Notes: generated by a model not told the origin, from the letters alone. A stretch of 9,165 nt of DNA from Gammaproteobacteria bacterium (GCA_030038645.1 JASHSR010000384.1:1-9165), one strand, 5' to 3'; counted from the stretch's first letter, positions 1 through 5,975 are shown. A program made the numbers and translations.

Positions 1-330
1 AAGCTCGTGCAGGCGATCTTCGCGCCGCAGCCGCGGATCAGCGCCGATGAGCTCGCAAGCGCCATGCACGTGGTCGCGAGCGAGGCGCGCTCCATCGAGG
101 CCCGGCTCGCGAGGTCGGACTGGGTCGTCGGCGAGAGCTTCTCGGCCGCCGACATCGTGATCTACCCGGCCCTGCAGCTGCTGCTGCGCGCGCTCGGCAA
201 GCCGGCCGCGCGGGAGCTGTCCAGCCGTTTTCTGCCGCTTGCGGCCAACTACCCCGCTCTCGAGCGGTGGATTGCGCGCGTCGAGGCCCTCCCGGGTTAC
301 GATCGCACCTTTCCGCCTCACTGGCGCTGA
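1..330 (+). CDS. Glutathione S-transferase, C-terminal part (5' end outside window)
   Basis: This is the all-alpha C-terminal domain of a cytosolic GST-fold protein; the thioredoxin-like N-terminal domain that binds glutathione lies upstream of the window. The frame is open from base 1 and ends at TGA 328-330, giving about 109 visible residues. The best evidence is the stretch WVVGESFSAADIVIYPALQL: the S-x-x-D in FSAAD is the N-capping box found in almost all GST C-terminal domains, and 'W.vGe.fS.AD' is the usual approach to it. The end, YPALERWIARVEALPGYDR, also has the usual family pattern (YP.l..W..r....P). GSTs conjugate or reduce electrophilic substrates with glutathione; the substrate cannot be told from this part. 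The gene is followed on the same strand by homospermidine synthase after 49 bp, so cotranscription is possible, but I know of no functional link. Confidence 0.88.
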   Translation, partial: KLVQAIFAPQPRISADELASAMHVVASEARSIEARLARSDWVVGESFSAADIVIYPALQLLLRALGKPAARELSSRFLPLAANYPALERWIARVEALPGYDRTFPPHWR

Positions 331-379
331 CGGTCGCGCCGGGGCACCGACGGATCATGGCGAGGGCGTTGACGGGATC

Positions 380-1801
380 ATGACGAGCGAGCGAGCGTAT
401 ATCGATTTTCCAGGGCACATCGTTCTCATCGGCTTCGGCAGCATCGGTCAGGGAGTCCTGCCGCTCATCCTGCGGCACATCGGCGTCCCGCCCGAGCGCA
501 TCACGATCGTCACCGCGGACGATGCCGGCCGCGCCGAGGCGGAGCGCTACCGCGTCAAGCTCCTGAAGGAGCCGCTGCACCCCGGGAATTTCCGGCGCGT
601 GCTCGCCGCGCTCGTCGGCCGCGGCGACTTCGTGCTCAACGTGTCGGTCGAGGTCTCGAGCCTCGCGCTCATCGAGCTGTGCTGGGAGCGGGGCGCGATG
701 TATCTCGACACCTGCATCGAGCCCTGGCCCGGGGGCTACACCGATCCCACGGTGCCGGTCGGGCGCCGCACGAACTACGCGCTGCGCGAGCAGGCGCTCG
801 CACTGCGCGCCCGCGCCCCCCGCGCCCCGACCGCCGTGCTGACGCACGGGGCGAATCCCGGCCTCGTCTCGCATTTCCTGAAGCAGGCGCTGCTCAACGT
901 CGCCGCGGACGCAGGCGTCGCCGCCGGCAATCCGGCCTCGCGCGCGGACTGGGCCGACCTCGCTCGCCGCCTCGGCGTGAAGACCATTCACATCGCGGAG
1001 CGCGATACGCAGGTGGGCGGCGCGCCCAAGGTGCCCGGGGAGTTCGTCAACACCTGGTCCGTGGACGGCTTCGTGAGCGAGGGCTGCCAGCCGAGCGAGC
1101 TCGGATGGGGCACTCACGAGCGCGGGCTGCCGCGCGACGGCCGGCGGCACGACTTCGGCTGCGAGTGCGCCATCTACCTCATGCAGCCCGGCGCCGCGAC
1201 GCGCGTGCGCACCTGGACGCCCCTCGCCGGCCCCTTTCACGGCTTCTGCATCACCCACGGCGAGTCGATCTCCATCGCCGACTACCTCACCGTGAGGGAC
1301 GGGGCGCGGGTGACGTACCGGCCCACGGTGCACTACGCCTATCACCCTTGCGATGCGGCGGTCCTCTCGCTGCACGAGCTCGCGGGCCGCAACTTCGCGC
1401 AGCAGGAGCGCAAGCGCATTCTGATGGACGACATCGTGACCGGCATCGACGAGCTCGGCGTGCTCATCGCCGGCCACGGGCTCAATGCGTATTGGTACGG
1501 CTCGCAGCTCTCGATCGGCGAGGCGCGCGCTCTCGCGCCCTGCAACAACGCGACGAGCCTCCAGGTGACGGCGGCGTGCCTCTCCGGGATGATCTGGGCG
1601 ATGGAGAATCCCGACCGCGGCATCGTCGAGCCGGATGAGATGGATTTCCGCCGCAATCTCGAGATCTGCATGCCCTACCTCGGCCCCGTCGTCGGGCGCT
1701 ACACCGACTGGACGCCGCTCACCGATCGCGGGCGCCTCTTCCCCGAGGATCTCGACGCCTCCGACCCCTGGCAGTTCCGCAACGTCCGCGTGAACTGGTA
1801 G
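380..1801 (+). CDS. hss: Homospermidine synthase (bacterial, saccharopine-dehydrogenase-like fold)
   Basis: The protein has 473 residues, close to the roughly 477 of the Blastochloris viridis enzyme. It uses NAD to make homospermidine from putrescine (or spermidine plus putrescine) in the cytoplasm. Residues 13-25 form a Rossmann strand and dinucleotide loop, HIVLIGFGSIGQG. Other family blocks are NVSVEVSSLALIELCWERG (88-106), TCIEPWPGGY (111-120), THGANPGLVSHF (155-166), AERDTQ (206-211), NTWSVDGFVSEG (224-235) and ITHGESISIADYL (291-303). With an offset of three residues, N159, E207, W226, E234 and H293 match the active-site residues I recall for the B. viridis enzyme (N162, E210, W229, E237, H296), so catalysis looks intact. 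The frame is open upstream into the GST gene (an ATG at 239), but homology begins just after the ATG at 380 (MTSERAYIDF), so I start there; there is no strong ribosome binding site. A long antisense open frame over the gene is a high-GC shadow. Confidence 0.95.
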   Translation: MTSERAYIDFPGHIVLIGFGSIGQGVLPLILRHIGVPPERITIVTADDAGRAEAERYRVKLLKEPLHPGNFRRVLAALVGRGDFVLNVSVEVSSLALIELCWERGAMYLDTCIEPWPGGYTDPTVPVGRRTNYALREQALALRARAPRAPTAVLTHGANPGLVSHFLKQALLNVAADAGVAAGNPASRADWADLARRLGVKTIHIAERDTQVGGAPKVPGEFVNTWSVDGFVSEGCQPSELGWGTHERGLPRDGRRHDFGCECAIYLMQPGAATRVRTWTPLAGPFHGFCITHGESISIADYLTVRDGARVTYRPTVHYAYHPCDAAVLSLHELAGRNFAQQERKRILMDDIVTGIDELGVLIAGHGLNAYWYGSQLSIGEARALAPCNNATSLQVTAACLSGMIWAMENPDRGIVEPDEMDFRRNLEICMPYLGPVVGRYTDWTPLTDRGRLFPEDLDASDPWQFRNVRVNW

Positions 1802-1847
1802 CGTCCCTTCTCCAAAACAGCGCTGATTGTGTCGGCGGCGCCGAGCC

Positions 1848-1958
1848 GGCCCGCGCGCCAGCACACCCCCTCCGTACGCTGTCAAATCCGCCCCGGAGGG
1901 GCGCCCCGCTGGGGCGCGCTTCAACAGCGTACGGAGGGGGTGTGCTGGCGCGCGGGCC
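1848..1958. repeat. Long perfect inverted repeat with a T-shaped tip, in a convergent intergenic gap
   Basis: The left arm 1848-1882 and right arm 1924-1958 are exact reverse complements over 35 bp (ends GGCCCGCGCG... and ...CGCGCGGGCC). The 41-base centre holds two adjacent mini-hairpins with the same stem: GCCCC-GGA-GGGGC at 1890-1902 and GCCCC-GCT-GGGGC at 1903-1915. A single strand could therefore fold as one long stem carrying two short side stems. The element fills most of the gap between the end of the homospermidine synthase gene (1801) and the end of the oppositely oriented greB (1980). No T-run follows on either strand, so it is not a standard intrinsic terminator, although a stem this stable could stop or protect both transcripts. 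I see no flanking target-site duplication. It could be one copy of a dispersed palindromic element or non-autonomous mobile element; one copy cannot show that. Confidence 0.9.
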
Positions 1959-1979
1959 TTCCCACCCTCGTCGATCCAC

Positions 1980-2492
1980 TTACCCTTCTTTGGGAGACTC
2001 GTAGCGGATCTCGACGATGACGAAGGTCCGTGTGCCGCCGGGCACCTCGATCGTGACCTCTTCATCGAGCGCCCTGCGCAGCAGGGAGCGCCCGAGCGGC
2101 GAGTCCATGCTGATGTACCCCGGCGCCATGTCGATCTCGTCCGGCCCGACGATGCGGTAGCACACGAGCTCGCCGTCGTCGCGCTCGAGGGATACCCAGG
2201 CGCCGAAGTACACGCGCGTCGAGTCCGCCGGACGCTCAGAGACCGTCACCATCCCCTCGAGCCGCTTGCGCAGGAAGCGCACTCGGCGGTCGATCTCGCG
2301 CAGCCGCCGCTTGCCGTAGATGTACTCCGCGTTCTCCGACCGGTCGCCTTGCGCCGCCGCCTCGGACACCGCCTGCGTAACGCGCGGCCGCTCGACGCGC
2401 CAGAGCTCATCGAGCTCGGCGCGCAGCCGGCTCGCCCCCTCGGGCGTGATGTACTTGGAGCCTGGCGTCTCGGGTGGTCGGAATCGTCCCAT
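1980..2492 (-). CDS. greB: Transcription elongation (transcript cleavage) factor GreB
   Basis: The protein has 170 residues. It enters the secondary channel of RNA polymerase and stimulates cleavage of backtracked RNA. An N-terminal coiled coil (about 16-82) carries the finger-tip loop QGDRSENAEY, with acidic residues D50 and E53 in the place known to act at the polymerase active site. The blocks LWRVERPRVTQ and RRLREIDRRVRFL are of the GreB rather than the GreA type. A C-terminal FKBP-like domain follows, with YFGAWVSLE, YRIVGPDEID and ISMDSPLGRSLL. I choose the ATG at 2492 because MGRFRPPETPGSKYITPEG is the N-terminus I recall in many GreB proteins outside the enterics, about ten residues longer than in E. 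coli. A TTG at 2531 would add 13 residues without visible homology. It is convergent with homospermidine synthase and divergent from the small gene at 2595. No clear ribosome binding site precedes the ATG. Confidence 0.95.
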   Translation of the reverse strand: MGRFRPPETPGSKYITPEGASRLRAELDELWRVERPRVTQAVSEAAAQGDRSENAEYIYGKRRLREIDRRVRFLRKRLEGMVTVSERPADSTRVYFGAWVSLERDDGELVCYRIVGPDEIDMAPGYISMDSPLGRSLLRRALDEEVTIEVPGGTRTFVIVEIRYESPKEG

Positions 2493-2594
2493 GCTGAATC
2501 GACCGAGGTTATGTCGCAGAGGGCTTAACAAAAGCAGGGTGATCTGTGGAGCGTTTCACGGCCTTGCGCGCGCCCGCCGACTACGCTTGTTTCC
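2493..2594. promoter_or_regulatory. Divergent intergenic region, greB / small ORF, with only weak promoter candidates
   Basis: This 102-bp gap must carry the starts of both greB (minus) and the small gene at 2595 (plus), and has an AT-richer patch around 2507-2540. For greB, the minus-strand hexamer CATAAC lies about 25 bases upstream of the ATG and matches four of six -10 consensus bases, but no good -35 sits at the right distance. For the small gene, TACGCT (2582-2587) lies seven bases before the ATG; no purine-rich ribosome binding site lies between, so a leaderless message is possible. These assignments are by eye only. Confidence 0.25.
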
Positions 2595-2804
2595 ATGGCC
2601 GCCAAGTACTACACCCACTTCGTAACCGCAAGCGAGCCCGCCCGGCGGGCCTACAGCGCCAACAGCGAGTGGAGTGGAGTCGTCGAGCTGAGGCACCCGC
2701 TCGAGCAGACCGGCGGCACGCGCGAGCTGCGCTCGCTGCTCGCGCAGAGCTTCGACATCGCGAGCGAGGACATCCGGATCCTGCACTGGGCCCGCCTGCA
2801 CTAA
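2595..2804 (+). CDS. Small uncharacterised protein (69 aa)
   Basis: I do not recognise a family. The product is a short soluble protein with no signal peptide, membrane segment, Cys pair or known binding motif. It starts MAAKYYTHFVTASEPARRAY, has a middle SEWSGVVELRHPLE, and ends ASEDIRILHWARLH. The alternation of short strand-like and helix-like stretches suggests a small compact alpha/beta fold. Support for a real gene: it fills the space between greB and a strong intrinsic terminator that starts 53 bases past its stop; its codons are GC-biased at the third position like its neighbours; and the competing overlapping frames give only Arg/Ala-rich composition. No Shine-Dalgarno sequence precedes the ATG. 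It is transcribed divergently from greB and probably alone, as a monocistronic unit ending at the terminator. Confidence 0.72.
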   Translation: MAAKYYTHFVTASEPARRAYSANSEWSGVVELRHPLEQTGGTRELRSLLAQSFDIASEDIRILHWARLH

Positions 2805-2819
2805 GGCATGTATCCCCTA

Positions 2820-2850
2820 GCGGACTTCCTTCCCTTCATCGAAAGTCCGC
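2820..2850 (+). other. Upstream 3'UTR hairpin
   Basis: GCGGACTT (2820-2827) pairs perfectly with AAGTCCGC (2843-2850) around a 15-base pyrimidine-rich loop (CCTTCCCTTC...). It lies between the stop of the small gene (2804) and the terminator hairpin, so the message of that gene would carry two consecutive stem-loops at its 3' end. It may be an mRNA stabiliser or part of a 3'UTR-derived small RNA; nothing in the sequence decides this. Confidence 0.5.
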
Positions 2851-2856
2851 GTTCTC

Positions 2857-2886
2857 GCCCCAGGCCTCACCGCCTGGGGCTCTTTT
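2857..2886 (+). terminator. Intrinsic (Rho-independent) terminator
   Basis: A perfect 9-bp GC-rich stem, GCCCCAGGC (2857-2865) and GCCTGGGGC (2872-2880), with a six-base loop is followed directly by TCTTTT. This is the canonical plus-strand terminator and ends the transcript of the 69-residue gene. No matching A-run precedes the stem, so it should not terminate minus-strand transcription. Confidence 0.93.
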
Positions 2887-2906
2887 ATCCACGAGACCTT
2901 TTTCGT

Positions 2907-2932
2907 GTGCCCGGCGGGGGTCCGCCGGGCAC
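2907..2932. repeat. Short perfect inverted repeat in the spacer before the L,D-transpeptidase gene
   Basis: GTGCCCGGCGG (2907-2917) and CCGCCGGGCAC (2922-2932) form an 11-bp perfect stem with a four-base loop. No T-run follows on either strand, so it does not fit an intrinsic terminator. It lies about 70 bases upstream of the L,D-transpeptidase start and 20 bases after the preceding terminator. It could be a REP-like palindrome or a cruciform or operator site; I can only report the symmetry. Confidence 0.6.
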
Positions 2933-2990
2933 CGTAGCCGATCGCCGACATTTCAATCTGTGAATGGATGAATGCCGGGCCCACCAATGT

Positions 2991-2996
2991 CATAAT
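2991..2996 (+). promoter_or_regulatory. Candidate -10 box for the L,D-transpeptidase gene
   Basis: CATAAT matches five of six consensus -10 bases and stands out in this GC-rich spacer. It ends only eight bases before the ATG at 3005, so transcription would start at or within a few bases of the start codon, giving a leaderless or nearly leaderless message. No convincing -35 lies 16-18 bases upstream (around 2968-2974), and no Shine-Dalgarno sequence precedes the ATG. Confidence 0.35.
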
Positions 2997-3004
2997 CCGC
3001 CCTC

Positions 3005-4270
3005 ATGATGCGATCCAGCTCTCTCGCGCGCGCCGCCGGCGCCGCTCTCCTGGCCACCTCCGTCGTCGCCTGCTCGCTGCTCGGCGGGCCCATTGCCGCT
3101 CAAAACAAGCCCGCGCCGCCCGCGCCGCCTCCCGCGCCGCCGCCGCCCGTCGAGGCGCCGCCGGTCGAGGGGTACAAGTTCGTGATCGATCCGCGCCACG
3201 AGGACGATGTCGTCGGCGTCGTGCAGATCACGCACGCGACGAAGGAGGACACTCTCACCGACATCGCCCGCCGCTTCAGCGTCGGCTACAACGAGATCCA
3301 CCGCGCGAACCCCGGCGTCGATATGTGGCTGCCCGGGGCCGGCCGCCAGGTCGTGGTGCCCACGCAGTTTGTGCTCCCGGACGCGCCGCACAAGGGCATC
3401 GTCGTGAACGTCGCCGCGATGCGGCTCTATTACTTTCCCCCGCACAAGCGCGGGGAGGAGCAGATCGTCTACACCTACCCCATCGGCATCGGCCGGGTCG
3501 GCTGGAAGACTCCCGCCGGCGTCACGACCGTCGTCCGGAAGGTGAAGAATCCCACGTGGCGTCCTCCGAAGGACATCCTCAAGGAGCACCACGCCGAGGG
3601 CGATCCGCTCCCCGCCGTGGTCGGTCCGGGTCCCGACAACCCGATGGGCAACCGCGCGCTGTATCTCGGCTGGCCGGAGTACGCGATCCACGGCACCAAC
3701 AAGCCCGTCGGCGTCGGCATGCGCGTGAGCCACGGGTGCATGCACCTGTATCCCGAGGACATCCTGCAGCTCTTCAAGATGGTCCCGATCGGCACTGAGG
3801 TGCGCGTGGTGAACCAGCCTTTCGTCTTCGGCTGGCACCGGGGCGAGCTGTACATGCAGGCCTTCGGGTCTCTCGAGGACGATCGCCGCGACTGGCAGAA
3901 GGCGGAGCGCAAGCTGCTCGCGAAGGCGCTCGGCCCGCGCATCGAGAAGGAGCTGAAACAGCGCAACGAGCAGGTGCGGTGGGATCTCGTCATGCAGCTC
4001 GCCCGCGATCCGCGCGGCGTGCCGGTGGCGGTCACCGATCCGAGCGCCAGCCTCGAGCAGGTGCTCGCGAATGCGCCGAAGGTGCAGAACCGCCTGCCCG
4101 ACGGGGCGGCCTGGGACGGCAAGACCGATCTGCCGATGGACCAGAAGACCTTCGAGCAAGTCCTCTCCAAGGTCGATCCGGCCGACGCCTCCCACGCGGC
4201 GAGCGGTTCGCCGCAGCACGGCGCCTCGGCCGCGCCGAGCGCTGCGAGCACTCCGCGGACCGGCACCTGA
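3005..4270 (+). CDS. L,D-transpeptidase (YkuD family) lipoprotein with LysM-like domain
   Basis: This 421-residue envelope enzyme belongs to a family that forms 3-3 peptidoglycan cross-links or attaches lipoproteins to peptidoglycan through a catalytic cysteine. Residues 1-23 are a lipoprotein signal ending in the lipobox VVAC, with C23 as the lipidated residue; Ser at +2 favours the outer membrane. A Pro/Ala-rich linker (about 35-55) spans the periplasm. Residues 72-120 form a LysM-like module (DTLTDIARRFSVGYNEIHRA). The YkuD catalytic domain covers about 131-270, with H229 in YAIHGTNKP and the nucleophile C245 in VSHGCMHLYPEDI. The usual motif has Arg two residues after the Cys; here it is His247. 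The tail (271-421) is charged, predicted helical, then Ala/Ser/Pro-rich and probably disordered. A second ATG at 3008 could also serve. The sheath gene follows on the same strand after 83 bp, without a strong terminator between. Confidence 0.94.
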   Translation: MMRSSSLARAAGAALLATSVVACSLLGGPIAAQNKPAPPAPPPAPPPPVEAPPVEGYKFVIDPRHEDDVVGVVQITHATKEDTLTDIARRFSVGYNEIHRANPGVDMWLPGAGRQVVVPTQFVLPDAPHKGIVVNVAAMRLYYFPPHKRGEEQIVYTYPIGIGRVGWKTPAGVTTVVRKVKNPTWRPPKDILKEHHAEGDPLPAVVGPGPDNPMGNRALYLGWPEYAIHGTNKPVGVGMRVSHGCMHLYPEDILQLFKMVPIGTEVRVVNQPFVFGWHRGELYMQAFGSLEDDRRDWQKAERKLLAKALGPRIEKELKQRNEQVRWDLVMQLARDPRGVPVAVTDPSASLEQVLANAPKVQNRLPDGAAWDGKTDLPMDQKTFEQVLSKVDPADASHAASGSPQHGASAAPSAASTPRTGT

Positions 4271-4342
4271 GCGCCGCTTCCCGGCTCGCCCCGGTTTTCT
4301 GTTAGAGTCCGCCCGCCTATCGGGTTGACTCATCGCTGGGCC

Positions 4343-4348
4343 GGGGAG
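4343..4348 (+). promoter_or_regulatory. Ribosome binding site fixing a GTG start for the sheath gene
   Basis: GGGGAG lies five bases before the GTG at 4354 and is the clearest Shine-Dalgarno sequence in the window. It supports the GTG start rather than an internal ATG. About 40 bases further upstream, TAGAGT (4303-4308) resembles a -10 box without a clear -35, so the gene might have its own promoter or be read through from the L,D-transpeptidase gene. Confidence 0.7.
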
Positions 4349-4353
4349 CTCAC

Positions 4354-5973
4354 GTGGCCGAGCACGGCACCTTCGGCATTTCCGTCACGCCGGACGCTCA
4401 GAGCGAGCACGCCATCGCACGCTCGCCGACCGGCGTTACCGCCTTCGTCGGCCGCGCGCTGAAGGGGCCGCTCAACCGCGCGGTCCGCATCGCGAGCTTC
4501 GCCGAGTTCCAGCAGATCTTCGGGGGTCTGTGGCAGCCGTCCACGCTGTCGTACGCCCTCGAGCAGTACTTCGAGAACGGGGGACGCCAGGCGATCGTCG
4601 TCCGCCTGGCCAACGGCGCGCGGCCGCCGACGCTGTCGCTGCCCGCGGGGCAGGGCGAGCTGGCGCTCGAGGGTGTCAATCCCGGCTCGCGGGAGTACCT
4701 TCGGGCGGCCGTCGATTACGACGGGCTCGGCGGCGGCGAGCCCGACCGCTTCAACCTCGTGCTGCAGCGGCTGCGAATGCCGGGGACCGAGCAGATCGAG
4801 GATCAGGAGATCTTTCGTCGCGTATCGGTCGAGCCCGGCTCGGCGCGCAACATCTGCGATCTGCTGCTCGAGTCGCGCATCGTGCGCGTGCACGGAAGCC
4901 TCCCGCTCGCTCGCCCCGATCCCACTCCCGGCGCAGGAGCGCCGGGCGGTCACGCGGCCCACTACGTCGCTTCCGCGAACAACGGGGACGACGGCGCGCC
5001 GCTCACCAACTATGACGTGATCGGCTCCGCCGCGGCCGGCACGGGCCTCTGGGCGCTGCAGGCGCAGGAGGGGTTCGACCTGCTCTGTATTCCCCCGCTC
5101 GCCCGCGAGCAGGACGTGGGCCTCGCGACGCTCCTCGTCGCCGCGCGATTCTGCCGCGAGCGGCACGCCATGCTGGTGGTCGATCCGCCGGCGGAGTGGA
5201 CCTCGGCGGAGAAGACGCTCGACGCATTTCGCTCATGGCCATTTCGCAGCGAGAACGCCGTGATGTTCTTTCCGCGCGTCGTCGCCTTCGACCGGCTGCG
5301 CAACCGGATGGAGACGTTCGGATCGGCCGCCGCCGCCGCGGGCATGCTCGCCCGGGACGATGAGGTTTGCCCGCTCTGGGCCCCCGGGCAGAGCGTGGAG
5401 CCGATCCTGCGCCCGGGCCTGAAGCTCGCCGCCGCCGTCGAGGACGCGGACCGCGCGAGGCTCGCGCACGCCGGTATCAACACGCTTCAGTCCGTGCGCT
5501 CGAGCGCGCGGACGCGCCTCATTCCTTGCACGCTCGCGGGTCCCGGCGGCGGTTGCTCCGATTGGCGATATCTCGCGGCGCGCCGGCTCGCGCTGTTCGT
5601 CGTCGCGAGCATCGAGCGCGGCGCGCGCTGGCTGCTCACGGCGCCGAACAAGCCCCACGTGTGGGCCCAGGCGCAAGCCGAGGTCGAGCGGTTCCTCGAG
5701 GAGCTGAGCCGAGAGGGGGCGTTCGCCGGCAGCCAGCCGCAAGACAGCTACTTCGTGATCTGCGACGAGCGAGTGAATCGCCGCGAGACGGTCGCGGAGG
5801 GCAAGACGCACCTGCTGTTCGGCATCGCAACGTCCCGGCCCGCCGAGTTTCACGCCTGGCTCATCACCTATCAGGGCGGCTGCAGCCGCGCTCGGCCCGT
5901 CGCCGTGAATCGCCTCGCGACCTCTCGGCAGCGCGTCGAGTGGGAGATCGAGACCTCCATCCTCCGCGGCTGA
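4354..5973 (+). CDS. Contractile-tail sheath protein (phage tail sheath, subtilisin-like domain), solitary
   Basis: This 539-residue protein has the tail-sheath architecture of Myoviridae-type phages, R-type pyocins and extracellular contractile injection systems. The N-terminal domain has GVTAFVGRALKGPL (27-40), FAEFQQIFGG (49-58) and YALEQYFENGGRQAIVVRLA (67-86), the normal 'AFVG.a..GP' and 'yFeNGG..a.vvR' blocks. The middle has LCIPPLA and AMLVVDPP (272-279) of the Rossmann/subtilisin-like core. The C-terminal domain has AHAGINTLQSV (371-381), SDWRYLAARRLALFVVASIE (402-421), NKPHVWAQ (432-439), FLEELSREGAFAG (447-459), SYFVICDE (465-472) and SRPAEFHAWLITY (494-506). Odd features: the usual N-terminal PGVYVEE-like arm is replaced by FGISVTPDAQ; the 'VWGARTL' block is degenerate (RLIPCTL); and about 30 residues (510-539) extend past the normal end. 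No tube, baseplate, spike or ATPase gene is near. It starts at a GTG with a good ribosome binding site. Confidence 0.92.
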   Translation: MAEHGTFGISVTPDAQSEHAIARSPTGVTAFVGRALKGPLNRAVRIASFAEFQQIFGGLWQPSTLSYALEQYFENGGRQAIVVRLANGARPPTLSLPAGQGELALEGVNPGSREYLRAAVDYDGLGGGEPDRFNLVLQRLRMPGTEQIEDQEIFRRVSVEPGSARNICDLLLESRIVRVHGSLPLARPDPTPGAGAPGGHAAHYVASANNGDDGAPLTNYDVIGSAAAGTGLWALQAQEGFDLLCIPPLAREQDVGLATLLVAARFCRERHAMLVVDPPAEWTSAEKTLDAFRSWPFRSENAVMFFPRVVAFDRLRNRMETFGSAAAAAGMLARDDEVCPLWAPGQSVEPILRPGLKLAAAVEDADRARLAHAGINTLQSVRSSARTRLIPCTLAGPGGGCSDWRYLAARRLALFVVASIERGARWLLTAPNKPHVWAQAQAEVERFLEELSREGAFAGSQPQDSYFVICDERVNRRETVAEGKTHLLFGIATSRPAEFHAWLITYQGGCSRARPVAVNRLATSRQRVEWEIETSILRG

Positions 5974-5975
5974 CT

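Noticed and set aside
239..379. Upstream extension of the homospermidine synthase frame from the ATG at 239
   Set aside because: It overlaps the GST coding end in another frame and shows no family sequence; homology begins just after the ATG at 380.
38..2065. A 675-residue open frame on the minus strand, antisense to the GST and homospermidine synthase genes
   Set aside because: It mirrors well-identified genes, its product is dominated by Arg/Ala/Gly/His without any domain, and it runs straight through the palindrome; long antisense frames are expected at this GC content.
4281..4298. Possible terminator CCGG-CTCGCC-CCGG-TTTT after the L,D-transpeptidase gene
   Set aside because: The stem is only four base pairs; too weak to call, so read-through into the sheath gene is not excluded.
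4325..4330. TTGACT as a -35 box for the sheath gene
   Set aside because: No -10 sequence lies at the right distance; the position falls on the GCTCACGTG start region.
2990..4333. A 447-residue minus-strand open frame opposite the L,D-transpeptidase
   Set aside because: Same shadow effect; low-complexity Arg/Asp/Leu composition and no recognisable motif, while the opposite strand has a clear YkuD domain.
4927..4946. 8-bp inverted repeat (CCCGGCGC / GCGCCGGG) inside the sheath gene
   Set aside because: It lies in a Gly/Pro/Ala-rich linker where such GC palindromes arise from codon use; no T-run or regulatory context.
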